Shown here one piece after another: positions 48,546 to 56,859 of a stretch of 64,000 nucleotides of DNA (its first letter is position 1; each line of letters begins with the position of its first letter). The position numbers were made by a program, and so were the translations under genes. The notes beneath the pieces are model-generated. The model did no database searches. It was not told the DNA's origin and saw nothing but the letters and a program-made list of their open reading frames with translations. Origin of the DNA: Methanosarcinaceae archaeon (GTDB lineage: Archaea > Halobacteriota > Methanosarcinia > Methanosarcinales > Methanosarcinaceae). The DNA lies in the NCBI GenBank assembly GCA_030611265.1, contig JAUWQD010000002.1, positions 82,621 to 146,620 on the forward strand. The letters run 5' to 3'.

Positions 48546-49261
48546 GATAGGGGAAGTTGTGGGGATGTCAATTATGGCATCTCCACGAGACATACGTGTG
48601 TTGAACTGGCTGCACCAACATTCGTGTAGCTAATGCAAAAGAATCTGCGTATCACTTGGCTTGATTACAAAATATGAGGCTGCATCTATGTCCAGCACAA
48701 CTAAATGTTGAAGTCAAAGATAAAGATAAAATTAACAATTACACATGAAACAATATTCACTGTTGTTTGCTAATGTGTCTTTGCGTTTTTGTCTAAATAA
48801 ATCGCCAATGCCGAGTTGCAGCAAAGCTGATTTCAAAAAACGACCAAATCTAATGGACCATGTATTGTTAGTGGTCCAATTTCTGATTGCAATAGTTTTC
48901 GCAATAGTTTTCATATTTGTCACCATTTCATCCCATTAAGACAAATCTTTAATTTTTAAAGATAAATGTTTCAATTTAGTTGAGGAGGCTCATGCTGTAA
49001 ATAGTTATATGTCAACTGTTGCATAATTGAGAAAATGAACTTGAAGATCATCGACCATAGTGAGAACAGAGGTCAAACCCGTCATCCAGAACACGTAATA
49101 AAAAAAAATGAATGTTTTGAGCGTGATTCTAACCCACACCCAAGTCCTCACAAAAGACGCGCGATACTGCTAAGCCACGAAGCGCATGATCTTTATGGTT
49201 AATTCTACAGCAAAACATTGGTACTATCAAAGATAATGTATGTGGTCTCATGCCACACATA
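48546..49261. other. Gene-poor stretch with a tRNA relic
   Basis: 716 bp. Two overlapping 64-codon frames on opposite strands (48732-48939) exist, but neither has a ribosome binding site or recognisable protein; I call neither. The tRNA-like relic at 49118-49185 is listed separately. Confidence 0.45.
49118..49185 (-). pseudogene. tRNA-like relic, resembling tRNA-His
   Basis: The minus strand reads gtggcttagcagtatcgcgc, then a shortened anticodon arm gtctt-ttgtg-aggac, ttgggtgtgg and gttagaatcacgc. Order and spacing are those of a tRNA with D arm, GTG anticodon and T arm, but the anticodon loop is two bases short, acceptor ends do not pair and the T loop is not canonical. Probably a decayed tRNA or an integration scar. 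Confidence 0.4.
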
Positions 49262-50749
49262 TCACAATACCCTCTGAGACTTTCCAAGTCCTGCAAGAAA
49301 AACAGAAACGGGTATGAATGTCATATCATCAATGATCTCAAATTGGTTCCTTGTGAGGACTATATCTTTATCGGTTTCACGGATACGTGTGATCTCCCTG
49401 ATATCAACTTCTTCCCTATATTTCACTTCAATGCCTAGATATCCGGCTCTGCTTACCTTGTAGATAAAATCGATTTCCTTGCCGGTTCTTGCGTAATACA
49501 TCCACAGGAATGTTTTCCACTCTTTTAGATATGGGATCTCTTTTGTCTGGGCAAGGTGATTTGCAACCATGCCTTCGATCAAAATATCCTTGTTCTTTAA
49601 GATGATTTTTTCTGTGGTTGAATAGCCATCTTCCCCGGACAATAATGCAGCAACGCTATAGTGTATGAAAGGATTTGCAAAATATATCTTCTTGTCACCT
49701 TTAATTCTCGCACTTTTTTTGGTAAAATCGTATGAATTCACAATCTCTATCAAAAGTGAGTTCTCAAAAAGTTCAAGATATTCTATGATGGTCTGATGTG
49801 AAATATCCAGACTTTTCCCCATTTTTGTGAAACTGTATCGGCTGGCATATTTTACTGAAATGTCTTTCAAGATAGATTTTGCTGTGGTCTCACTTCTTCC
49901 AATTTTTGTAATATCACCAAGAATGACCCTGATAAACCTTTCATACACATTCGGACTGATATTTTCATTTTTATTGATATATTTTTGAGTGAGATAGTCA
50001 TTTATCACTACAGGTATGCCACCGGTCAGTGTGTATGTTGCAAACAACCAATCCAGTTCCTCTTTGAAAGGCAGGATATCCTTTATCGAACCCGGGTCGA
50101 AATTATCTAGATCAATCTGGTTCCTTTTGATTGCAGATCTCAATCCATTCAGAGCATCTTTAAGTTCCTGCGATTCAATATGAACTGACAGTTGGTCTAT
50201 GGATTGGAATGCGAAATCCCTAAAATTAAGGGGTTTGAAATAATATTCATTGCCTTCCACTCTTCTACCTGGCAGCCGCTCGGTCTTTTCTTTAAGTTTG
50301 ATTGGATTTGAGCCTGTTGCAACTATTATCAGCCTGTCAATGTAATTGCTATCTGCAATATTTTTAAGTTCAAGCACCCAGTCCTTTAGATATGTAATTT
50401 CATCAAGGAAAAGGTATAGTGTTTGTGCTTCAACATTTTGTTGTATAAAATTAGAGATAAGATTATGAAGTTCTTTTCTTGATGAGAGTCTGTCACATGA
50501 CATATACAATATTGTGCCACCATCAACCTCATTTTCAATAAGGCTGCGGATCGTTTGTTTTATGTAGGTGGTTTTCCCAATTTGTCTCATACCTCTTATT
50601 ATGTAAATATTTCCGTTTTTGAGATCGATCGGTTTTCGTTTGTATTCAATAAATGCATCATTTAATTCCTTAAGATGCCGATCGTAGTTATGGAATCTGT
50701 CTCCAAATTTCCACCACGAATTTTCTCTTGATATATCTTCAAATCGCAT
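49262..50749 (-). CDS. AAA-family ATPase (AAA_14 with DUF4143 domain)
   Basis: 495 residues. Walker A GMRQIGKTT at 53-61, Walker B LYLFLDEITYLKDW, sensor-like IIVATGSNPIKLK, then LPGRRVEGNEYYFKPLNFRD and a C-terminal PD-(D/E)XK-like DUF4143 region (FANPFIHYSVAAL, LIEGMVANHLAQ, KEIDFIYKVSRAGYLGIEVK). The family is widespread in archaea in many copies; function unclear, possibly DNA-related or toxin-like. Three palindromic operators stand directly before the ATG, suggesting autoregulation. Confidence 0.9.
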   Translation of the reverse strand: MRFEDISRENSWWKFGDRFHNYDRHLKELNDAFIEYKRKPIDLKNGNIYIIRGMRQIGKTTYIKQTIRSLIENEVDGGTILYMSCDRLSSRKELHNLISNFIQQNVEAQTLYLFLDEITYLKDWVLELKNIADSNYIDRLIIVATGSNPIKLKEKTERLPGRRVEGNEYYFKPLNFRDFAFQSIDQLSVHIESQELKDALNGLRSAIKRNQIDLDNFDPGSIKDILPFKEELDWLFATYTLTGGIPVVINDYLTQKYINKNENISPNVYERFIRVILGDITKIGRSETTAKSILKDISVKYASRYSFTKMGKSLDISHQTIIEYLELFENSLLIEIVNSYDFTKKSARIKGDKKIYFANPFIHYSVAALLSGEDGYSTTEKIILKNKDILIEGMVANHLAQTKEIPYLKEWKTFLWMYYARTGKEIDFIYKVSRAGYLGIEVKYREEVDIREITRIRETDKDIVLTRNQFEIIDDMTFIPVSVFLAGLGKSQRVL

Positions 50750-50750
50750 A

Positions 50751-50835
50751 TTTGGTAATTGTATTTACTAAATATAGCATTTTTGGTAAGTGCGATTACC
50801 AAATATGCACAAATTTGGCAATTTGGATTACCAAA
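50751..50835. promoter_or_regulatory. Array of three operator palindromes TTTGGTAA-N6-TTACCAAA
   Basis: Sites: 50751-50772 (tttggtaa/ttactaaa), 50782-50803 (tttggtaa/ttaccaaa; arms extend to gcattt.../...atgc) and 50814-50835 (tttggcaa/ttaccaaa). Each has a 6-nt spacer; left halves start 31 and 32 bp apart, three helical turns, so a protein could bind all on one face. They begin 2 bp upstream of the ATPase ATG. The same motif recurs at 48261-48288. Confidence 0.85.
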
Positions 50836-51142
50836 ACGAAACAGTCAAAATATTGTTTAGATAATACAACTATTAATTTCGACATAAGGCCTCATTGGAA
50901 TGATTCGAATGAATTTATAGCGTGCTACAATTATGAGGATGATCCTAGTACTAGCTGTCTTCCAAAAGACAGAACAATGATTATACTTCTTAATAAATTA
51001 CTTAATAAATAGAATTTTGTTGAATTGCTGAAATATGGGCCGAAAAACTTCTGAAAATCTTAATTTAATGTGAGGATAGTAGTAATTATTGACACATCGT
51101 TAAATATATGAGTAATTAGAATAATTTATATTTGGTGTTAAA

Positions 51143-51280
51143 ATGACAAAAAGTAATAGAAGCAGCAATGATCAGCGTTCAGATGTGCATAACTCAAACA
51201 GTGAGGAACATAAAGCAACCGCAGATAATCGCAGCAACCAAATGAATCCGAATAATTCTGCATCAAAGGGAAAGAAGTAA
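51143..51280 (+). CDS. 45-aa hydrophilic Asn/Ser-rich protein
   Basis: ATG 51143 with GGTG about 6 nt before; encodes MTKSNRSSNDQRSDVHNSNS, EEHKATADNRSNQMNPNNSA and SKGKK. Similar short proteins with DNRSNQMNPNN motifs are, as I recall, conserved in Methanosarcinales; function unknown. A TATA-like aataatttatatttgg lies just upstream (51119-51134), so it appears to be a stand-alone gene. Confidence 0.65.
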   Translation: MTKSNRSSNDQRSDVHNSNSEEHKATADNRSNQMNPNNSASKGKK

Positions 51281-51350
51281 CAAATCTTCCTTTTTATTAG
51301 CGCGAATGCATCATTCTGATGCCTAACGGACTTTGTTGACTTAGCGATAT

Positions 51351-51529
51351 ACTTGTGCTGCCGAAGGCGCTTACCGTTATGTTGTGAGATACCTGTTTAA
51401 CTCACAATGCACTGTTGGGGCGCAATGAGGCACGAATGGAGACCTAACTGTGCATCAACCATTATGTAGGCTGTTATGCGAGAAGTGAGAGAATGAGTGA
51501 GCCTCGGAGCATTACAGGCGGTCTATTGT
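51351..51529. repeat. Dispersed repeat family B, copy 1
   Basis: Shares with 56066-56285, in the same order and with scattered indels, acttg(t/g)gctgccgaaggcg, ctgtttaactcac.atgcactg, aactgtgcatca.ccat, gtaggctgtta, cgagaagtga, gagcct, ttacag, ggtctattg. gcactgttggg and the later ccaactgtgc-type segments can pair. No ORF. It lies between the 45-aa gene and the SEC-C gene. Confidence 0.8.
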
Positions 51530-51634
51530 ACACGCGCGGTGGTAGATGGTGGCAATTCGACCGTGGGGGATGAATACAATTTACCAGATGGTTTTGATTA
51601 CGTGTCCTTTACTTTCATGCTTGAAACAGCATGA

Positions 51635-52516
51635 TCATATTTTTTGTAATTTACATACCGCACCAAGTTCCATTGAATTTATTATGTCTTGGTATAAAAA
51701 AGTCAATTTTTCAGGTGTGTCATATCCGTTGATTTTGATCAAATCAAGAATAAACTTGCCGTCTTCTGTTATGTTAGGAAATTTGCTTTCAAAGAATTTG
51801 TTATACTTTTCTAAACAATCTCTTTCAGATATTATCGTAGTGTCGTGAAGGTTTGAAAGTACGTATTCGAATACAGACGTGTGTGCTGAATAAGTATTTG
51901 GAGCAGGTTCTTCGACATTTCTCCAATTTTCAAGCACACTTAGAATATAATCCCGATACATATTCCCATATGAAATTCCATACTTGTTAAGAAGCGAGTT
52001 ACATAGAGGATCATGGATCATGGTTGACATGGATGAAGCTAAACGCATACGTTTATTTTTTTCATCGTTTTCGATACCATTTGGTAAGTGGGGGCCTATC
52101 CCAGGGAAATTTTTGTTTAAAAATAAAAAGTGACCCATTTCGTGTGCAACAACGAATTCATCATCCAATGATGGGGGGATCTGGTCAAGAACAATTAATT
52201 TATTTAATCCCGTTTTGCCTGTGAGATAATACATTTTACCCCTTTGTCCTCTTCGATATCCAAGTATCGATTCAACGTCTTCGTTTGATTTTATCCAATA
52301 GATTTTGCCAATCGATTCTCTTTCAGTATCATAAAAATCTTTAAATGCCGGAGAAGATGAGATCAATTGTTTTACAACATCATCTTCTGCATATGTTCCA
52401 ACTGTTTTTCCAGAAGGCAATATGTAAGATCCGCTTGGTTTTAAGTTCAGACAGCAATTTTTATACTTTTTTCCACTACCACAATAACAAGGATCATTTC
52501 TTCCAATCTTTTCCAT
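51635..52516 (-). CDS. SEC-C motif protein with HExxH metallopeptidase-like domain
   Basis: 293 residues. An N-terminal SEC-C zinc motif (NDPCYCGSGKKYKNCC, C10, C12, C21, C22) is fused to a domain with H125-EMG-H129 (DDEFVVAHEMGHFLFLNKNF), the zincin catalytic motif; a Glu/His third ligand further on cannot be assigned. Zincins of this size often act as stress or phage-response peptidases. AGGAGTGAA-type site before the ATG. Followed by the 3-helix membrane protein gene upstream in the same direction. Confidence 0.85.
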   Translation of the reverse strand: MEKIGRNDPCYCGSGKKYKNCCLNLKPSGSYILPSGKTVGTYAEDDVVKQLISSSPAFKDFYDTERESIGKIYWIKSNEDVESILGYRRGQRGKMYYLTGKTGLNKLIVLDQIPPSLDDEFVVAHEMGHFLFLNKNFPGIGPHLPNGIENDEKNKRMRLASSMSTMIHDPLCNSLLNKYGISYGNMYRDYILSVLENWRNVEEPAPNTYSAHTSVFEYVLSNLHDTTIISERDCLEKYNKFFESKFPNITEDGKFILDLIKINGYDTPEKLTFLYQDIINSMELGAVCKLQKI

Positions 52517-52541
52517 TTTTTATCTTCACTCCTTTATTCGC

Positions 52542-52847
52542 TTATCCTTGTTTGACTTCTATTGATATGGATTCTTTTCGCAGCCATGTGAAAATAGCCA
52601 GTAGTAATACAAAAATCGCTCTCAAGAAGTCCACCATTGCCAATCCCAATACGCTGTGCAATGAACTTTCAGGTGATTCCCCTGCAGCATCAAGGACAAT
52701 AAATAAATTCCTGCCAGAAAAACCTAATAATGCAATAAAAAAAGAAACCGCAAGTAACATTTTCCAGTTACCTGTCCACATAAAAATGATAATAAGTAAT
52801 GCTGGTAGCAATATTCCAAGTATCATTTGTGTAAGTTCATATTCCAC
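52542..52847 (-). CDS. Small membrane protein, three helices
   Basis: 101 residues with hydrophobic segments at about 6-24 (MILGILLPALLIIIFMWTG), 28-42 (MLLAVSFFIALLGFS) and 68-88 (MVDFLRAIFVLLLAIFTW). GGAGGT lies before the ATG. It ends with a charged tail. Located 25 bp upstream of the SEC-C metallopeptidase gene on the same strand, so probably co-transcribed; a membrane partner or substrate is possible. Family not recognised. Confidence 0.75.
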   Translation of the reverse strand: MEYELTQMILGILLPALLIIIFMWTGNWKMLLAVSFFIALLGFSGRNLFIVLDAAGESPESSLHSVLGLAMVDFLRAIFVLLLAIFTWLRKESISIEVKQG

Positions 52848-52970
52848 AATTAAGACCTCCTATTAATTGTACTGGTGATGTGAATGATAGCCAAACTACC
52901 GTGAAGATGAGAAGATGGGCAAAATTGATCGGATGGGATTTTCATTGGGCATTACCCACACTCTAAATAT

Positions 52971-53432
52971 TCAGTGAGTCTTGAAATCATTATATGGGGT
53001 GTTCAATTCCATAGATGCATATATTTGGAAAATTGCTTGTGTTATCTGATCCTCAATGAGAACTAAACGAATTGACATTTTTGAAACCCTGATCTTCGAT
53101 TTGATGAATAAATCATTAAAGATGGGGTCCTTTTCGAGTTCACCACGAGTTCTGCCTGTAACGTCAATATCATTTTCCTCTGCGGCCTTCCTAGCCATCA
53201 AGAATGCAAGTGGTGCAGCATTGTGATTTGAACCCGGGCGCCCCTGTGTAATGATCCGATCTTTCATGCTGTTTGTGCGGCCCACAAACATTGGAATTCC
53301 ATTTTCATAAAAGACATATATTCCACTTTTAGGGATACGTACAAGATTATTTCGATATATTTGATTGTAATTGACTAATCGTTCATACAATTCTGGAAGT
53401 GAATATATTATGTCATTAAATTTCGTGTTCAT
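52971..53432 (-). CDS. GIY-YIG-like nuclease-domain protein
   Basis: 153 residues from ATG 53432 (GGTGATG about 3-9 nt before). GIYVFYENGIPMFVGRTNSM is a GIY-YIG core in which YIG is replaced by FVG, followed by KDRIITQGRPGSNHNAAPLA and LVLIEDQITQAIFQIYASME, where the Glu fits the metal site, and N143-type NTPYNDF. Probably a nuclease of restriction or mobile-element type, or a derived binding protein. Confidence 0.7.
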   Translation of the reverse strand: MNTKFNDIIYSLPELYERLVNYNQIYRNNLVRIPKSGIYVFYENGIPMFVGRTNSMKDRIITQGRPGSNHNAAPLAFLMARKAAEENDIDVTGRTRGELEKDPIFNDLFIKSKIRVSKMSIRLVLIEDQITQAIFQIYASMELNTPYNDFKTH

Positions 53433-53551
53433 TGGCATCACCACTGAAGTAATTAATTGAGGTCCCATATATATTTATATTTAAACTTGTGATGCGTGTA
53501 ATGGAACGCACCATCAGATCACAATACGAGGACGATCGTCATGTGGCATGT

Positions 53552-53878
53552 TCAATCACTCTTTAATTTAATCTGGAATCTGTTGTCAGATACATGATTC
53601 ATATTCAATTTTGGTGGTTTGTTTTTTGGCCATGGTGCCAGTCCATTTGACAGGAGCCATATTCCAATCTCTTTTTTAATCAGTTCTCTGCATGTTGGTC
53701 CCCAGAATGAAGATTTGTTTATGTTTACAATTACCGGTTTAGGGTATTTTTCAAGATCTAAAACAACATGATCCCATTTTCGATCGAATGTTTTGTCTCT
53801 GTCTGAGCCATTAATTTTTAATCCATATCCTGCTCCAGACTCATGATAACTTCCATTATTCCATGCCGTGACAATCAT
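53552..53878 (-). CDS. Conserved small protein of unknown function
   Basis: 108 residues: MIVTAWNNGSYHESGAGYGL, DRDKTFDRKWDHVVLDLEKY, SSFWGPTCRELIKKEIGIWL and GLAPWPKNKPPKLNMN. I recognise the pattern from a widely distributed uncharacterised family, often in accessory regions of bacterial genomes; no function known. GAGGTGCG before the ATG. Confidence 0.8.
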   Translation of the reverse strand: MIVTAWNNGSYHESGAGYGLKINGSDRDKTFDRKWDHVVLDLEKYPKPVIVNINKSSFWGPTCRELIKKEIGIWLLSNGLAPWPKNKPPKLNMNHVSDNRFQIKLKSD

Positions 53879-54117
53879 TTAACGCACCTCTACATCTTAT
53901 TATAAAAATTCATGTGTGTGCTTATGAAAAACCATTGTGTGTTTAAAACTTTTTTGATTGAAATCCCCAATGAATTGTGATGTGTTAATCACGCGCATGC
54001 AACCACCCGACCGTGAGGTGATACTTGCAACATAAAACGCCATATCTCACTGCCGTAGATCATTGTGTGCTCCAGATCGAGCAGCCTCCGGCGCCAGCAA
54101 AAAAAAGAGGGATGAGA

Positions 54118-54465
54118 TCAGACAAAATCCCACATAATGTGATAGTTACAATCTACATCATTACAAGCATCCAGGTCGCATCTAGCAGAGGCACAGGTCA
54201 GGCATGTTTCTTCTATGATCGGTGAGGAACTGTTTTCCGATAGTTCGTTACTGATTGGTTCAAAACAACTCTTTGTGATGATTGTTTCCTGCGCTTCGTC
54301 ATTCAATATCTGTTCTACGTTCACCAGTTTATCGTAGATCCGCCTTGTACATAAATCCCAGTTAGGGTTGCTGTTTTGGTCCTTAGCAGATTCGCATGGT
54401 TTACACGAGTGTAGCATCAGACACAGTTTTAGTAATTTTGTTTCTTTAAGTGACAGTTCAACCAT
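54118..54465 (-). CDS. Cys-rich protein of unknown function
   Basis: 115 residues, start ATG 54465 with GGGGTAAT upstream. Eleven Cys, in HSCKPCESAK, LCTRRIYDK and a C-terminal cluster CLTCASARCDLDACNDVDCN, suggest metal or Fe-S binding. No family recognised. The gene is isolated, flanked by a large palindromic element upstream. Confidence 0.6.
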   Translation of the reverse strand: MVELSLKETKLLKLCLMLHSCKPCESAKDQNSNPNWDLCTRRIYDKLVNVEQILNDEAQETIITKSCFEPISNELSENSSSPIIEETCLTCASARCDLDACNDVDCNYHIMWDFV

Positions 54466-54496
54466 TTTATTACCCCTTTATTTTGTATAGGACACC

Positions 54497-54664
54497 TGCT
54501 GTGCCGCCGCAAATCATTGCGGCACAGCAATCGATTGCAAAAAATCGGTCGAGCGGCACGCCGAAGGCAGTCCGGTATCGTATATAGCAATTCGGCGTAG
54601 CGTACCCGTCAGGGCGAATTGTTATATGCGATAATCGCAGGGCGATAGGACTGACAAAGGCGTG
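54497..54664. repeat. GC-rich structured element: hairpin plus long nested palindrome
   Basis: tgctgtgccgc (54497-54507) and gcggcacagca (54519-54529) form a perfect 11-bp hairpin. Then comes a nested palindrome: cacgcc/ggcgtg (54557-54562 with 54659-54664), cagtcc/ggactg (54568-54573 with 54648-54653), and a 21-nt arm at 54576-54596 pairing with 54613-54633 (18 of 21). The GC content differs sharply from the A/T-rich neighbours. No ORF. A folded RNA, a MITE or a recombination site are all possible. Confidence 0.7.
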
Positions 54665-54970
54665 GTGCGTCAATTTCCGGGGCAGCCATTGTGCCGTTTT
54701 TTAGCGGTGTTGGGTTAATGGGTGTTGCTAGGTGGTTTAAAAAGTGTCAGGGGGGCTATCCGTTCGGGTGTATGCTGGCTTTGTGTAAATTCAAATTATG
54801 CCTCGACTTCTACACATGCGCGATCTTTGCCGAAATATATATTGACGGACAAGATGTAAAATCGTAAATTAAAGACAAAAAAAGTACATTTTAAATATTA
54901 TAATCTTATGTCTTTATATTAAATTTTGACATCGTTTTAATTTATCAATTATTTAAATTAGGTATGAAAT
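54665..54970 (+). promoter_or_regulatory. Upstream region of the 54971 operon
   Basis: About 300 bp without a gene; the right end (54890-54955) is very A/T-rich with TATA-like tttatattaaattttg and tatttaaattaggt before ATG 54971. Nothing else recognised. Confidence 0.4.
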
Positions 54971-55462
54971 ATGGCTATAAGGAGATATAAAAAAATAAAA
55001 AAATTCATCATAACTGAATCAAACAATTTTATAAAAGAAGTGATTCGGGCTTCAACAAAAAATAATGCGATTTTACAAATAGCAAAAAAGGTGGGAGGGG
55101 ATGAAGATAATCCAGTAGTAATAAAAATTGGACTATTGGATGATAAAATACATTCGCGGAGAATAAATTTAGATACTTACAAAGTTTGGACTGTAAAAGA
55201 GGGCCGTAAGGGGAAAATGGTCCATAATAGAAAAGGGGTCCATAATAGGAAAATGGCCCATACTGGAAAAGGAGTCCATACTGGAAAAGGGGTCCATACT
55301 GGAAAAAAACATTATTTTGAATATGTAAAAACTGAAAATGTCATAATCCCTATAACCTATGGCCCTCGTCCCCCACACCCAGGGAAACCAGATAAAGAGA
55401 AAAATGATAGAAATAGAGAAAACCGAGAAGACGAAAATCGAAATACGAGGGAATTACAATGA
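54971..55462 (+). CDS. Basic protein with internal hexapeptide repeats
   Basis: 163 residues, strongly basic. A folded-looking N-terminal part (1-75) is followed by five to six 6-residue repeats (KGKMVHNR, KGVHNR, KMAHTG, KGVHTG, KGVHTG; residues about 80-112) encoded by 18-bp DNA repeats (55212-55302), then FEYVKTENVIIPITYGPRPP and a charged Asn/Arg/Glu tail. Family unknown. Overlaps the next gene by 4 nt (ATGA), forming a two-gene unit with a membrane protein. Confidence 0.7.
   Translation: MAIRRYKKIKKFIITESNNFIKEVIRASTKNNAILQIAKKVGGDEDNPVVIKIGLLDDKIHSRRINLDTYKVWTVKEGRKGKMVHNRKGVHNRKMAHTGKGVHTGKGVHTGKKHYFEYVKTENVIIPITYGPRPPHPGKPDKEKNDRNRENREDENRNTRELQ
55212..55302 (+). repeat. 18-bp in-frame tandem repeat (VNTR)
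   Basis: Five units of the type gaaaaggggtccatactg / gaaaatggtccataatag, in frame with the gene at 54971, so copy-number change would lengthen or shorten the protein by six residues without a frameshift. Confidence 0.85.
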
Positions 55463-56001
55463 GTATTCCAATGTTTTTTTCTAAGGATGATTTCTATGGT
55501 AGATTACTTCCAGGGTACGCTGCAATAATTTTAACGATTTATTATTTTAATTTCACTCCGAATTTAAGTGGAATTTCGCCATCGATTTTATTTATAGTTG
55601 CGGGTCCTGTTATTGGATATATTCTGTGTTCAGTCACATCATATTTCGGCTCAATTATTACCTCTATAGAACAAGATGATACTTATCATGATTTTAGGAA
55701 AGAATACGCAAAAATAAGGTTTAAGGCAACTGAAATGCAAATTAGAGAACTTGATAATACACTTTCTACATACCAGTTTTGTATTTCAACTGGTTCTATA
55801 TTTGTTTTTTTGTCAACAATCAAAATCTTTGAGAATTTAAAAAATGTTGAATTTTTTACGATTTTTATATTTATTATTGGAATTATCTTACTATTCATTT
55901 CGATGGATGAGTATGAAGACTTCAGATATATCTATCATGAATTAGAGTCCGAATTTATTGAAGATGCAAACACCTTGCCAGATGATTCGGATCTGACATA
56001 A
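55459..56001 (+). CDS. Integral membrane protein, four helices
   Basis: 180 residues with hydrophobic segments at about 17-32 (LLPGYAAIILTIYYF), 43-68 (ILFIVAGPVIGYILCSVTSYFG), 108-126 (ISTGSIFVFLSTIKIF) and 133-150 (FFTIFIFIIGIILLFISM), a cytosolic helical loop between helices 2 and 3, and an acidic C-terminus. Coupled by ATGA to the repeat protein gene. Such a soluble plus membrane pair in an accessory region could be a defence or abortive-infection unit, but I have no family evidence. Confidence 0.75.
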   Translation: MSIPMFFSKDDFYGRLLPGYAAIILTIYYFNFTPNLSGISPSILFIVAGPVIGYILCSVTSYFGSIITSIEQDDTYHDFRKEYAKIRFKATEMQIRELDNTLSTYQFCISTGSIFVFLSTIKIFENLKNVEFFTIFIFIIGIILLFISMDEYEDFRYIYHELESEFIEDANTLPDDSDLT

Positions 56002-56446
56002 ACATAAAAGCATTATAATCAATTATGGTGCCTGGTTTTGAACAAAACAATATCTAATATCCGCTACTTGGGCTGCCGAAGGCGTCCGCGCCTACAGGCG
56101 CTTACCATTGGATGTTGCAGGATATCTGTTTAACTCACCATGCACTGTTGGGACGTAGAGAGTGAGAAACGAGCGAACGGAGAACCAACTGTGCATCAGC
56201 CATTTGTAGGCTGTTACACGAGAAGTGACGAAGTAGTGAGGCACGAACGGATGAGGAGCCTCACAGTGTTACAGCCGGTCTATTGAAGTGTGGCATGGAT
56301 TTTTATTTAACGATTCTACCGGCTCCACCTCTACGATTGCTTTAATATTGGGCATATCTTTTAATATTTTTTATTATTGTTTCAGTATATTTAAATGTGA
56401 TTGAATCCAAATTGTGTACGTGAATACAAATCAAAAGGTGCCATTA
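56002..56446. other. Gene-free stretch holding repeat family B copy 2
   Basis: No gene. 56066-56285 is the repeat; the rest is A/T-rich and provides the promoter of the DUF1699 gene (tttaatattttttattat and tatatttaaatg, 56367-56396). Confidence 0.5.
56066..56285. repeat. Dispersed repeat family B, copy 2
   Basis: Second, longer copy of the element at 51351-51529; carries two extra insertions (tccgcgcctacaggcg near 56085; gaggcacgaacggatgag near 56238). Contains short internal palindromes. Confidence 0.8.
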
Positions 56447-56845
56447 ATGAAAATAAGAGTAGTAAGCTCAAAAGATGAAATTGAGATGTTAAGCAATGAT
56501 TGGGATATCGTGCATATTGCATTCCGACCATCCAACAAAGACATTTTCTCAGTGGTCGGCAAATGTCCAAATGTAAAAGCACTTCATATTCCAAGTTCAT
56601 ACATAAAAACCATCTCAGGCTCTACTCAGATGTATCTTTCAATGCAGGGTATTGATCTGTTGGAAGGTGGTATTTGGGGTCATAGAAAAGACATCAATGA
56701 TTATTATGAAATATCAAAGAGTATTTTTGACCGCATAAAAGAACATAGGTCGAAAGGGCTTTCTGAAGAAAATATCGTTGATAAAATGGCAAAAGATACC
56801 AAACTTGGTTCTGATTTTATTGAATTCATTATGAAAAAGGTTTGA
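56447..56845 (+). CDS. DUF1699 family protein
   Basis: 132 residues from ATG 56447. MKIRVVSSKDEIEMLSNDWD, VHIAFRPSNKDIFSVVGKCP, NVKALHIPSSYIKTISGSTQ, MYLSMQGIDLLEGGIWGHRK is the full DUF1699 pattern, a family I know only from Methanosarcinales. Function unknown. The stop overlaps the longest frame of the next gene; its preferred start is 14 nt later. Confidence 0.88.
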   Translation: MKIRVVSSKDEIEMLSNDWDIVHIAFRPSNKDIFSVVGKCPNVKALHIPSSYIKTISGSTQMYLSMQGIDLLEGGIWGHRKDINDYYEISKSIFDRIKEHRSKGLSEENIVDKMAKDTKLGSDFIEFIMKKV

Positions 56846-56859
56846 AAGAGGGTAGCAGT

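Noticed and set aside
48732..48939. Two overlapping 64-codon ORFs on opposite strands
   Set aside because: No ribosome binding site or recognisable protein for either; cannot both be genes.
50728..51012. 94-codon plus-strand ORF over the operator array
   Set aside because: Composition not protein-like, no ribosome binding site, overlaps the control region of the ATPase gene.
54540..54664. Integron attC site
   Set aside because: Folding resembles one superficially, but there is no integrase, no cassette array and no clear R-box pairs; kept only as a structured element.
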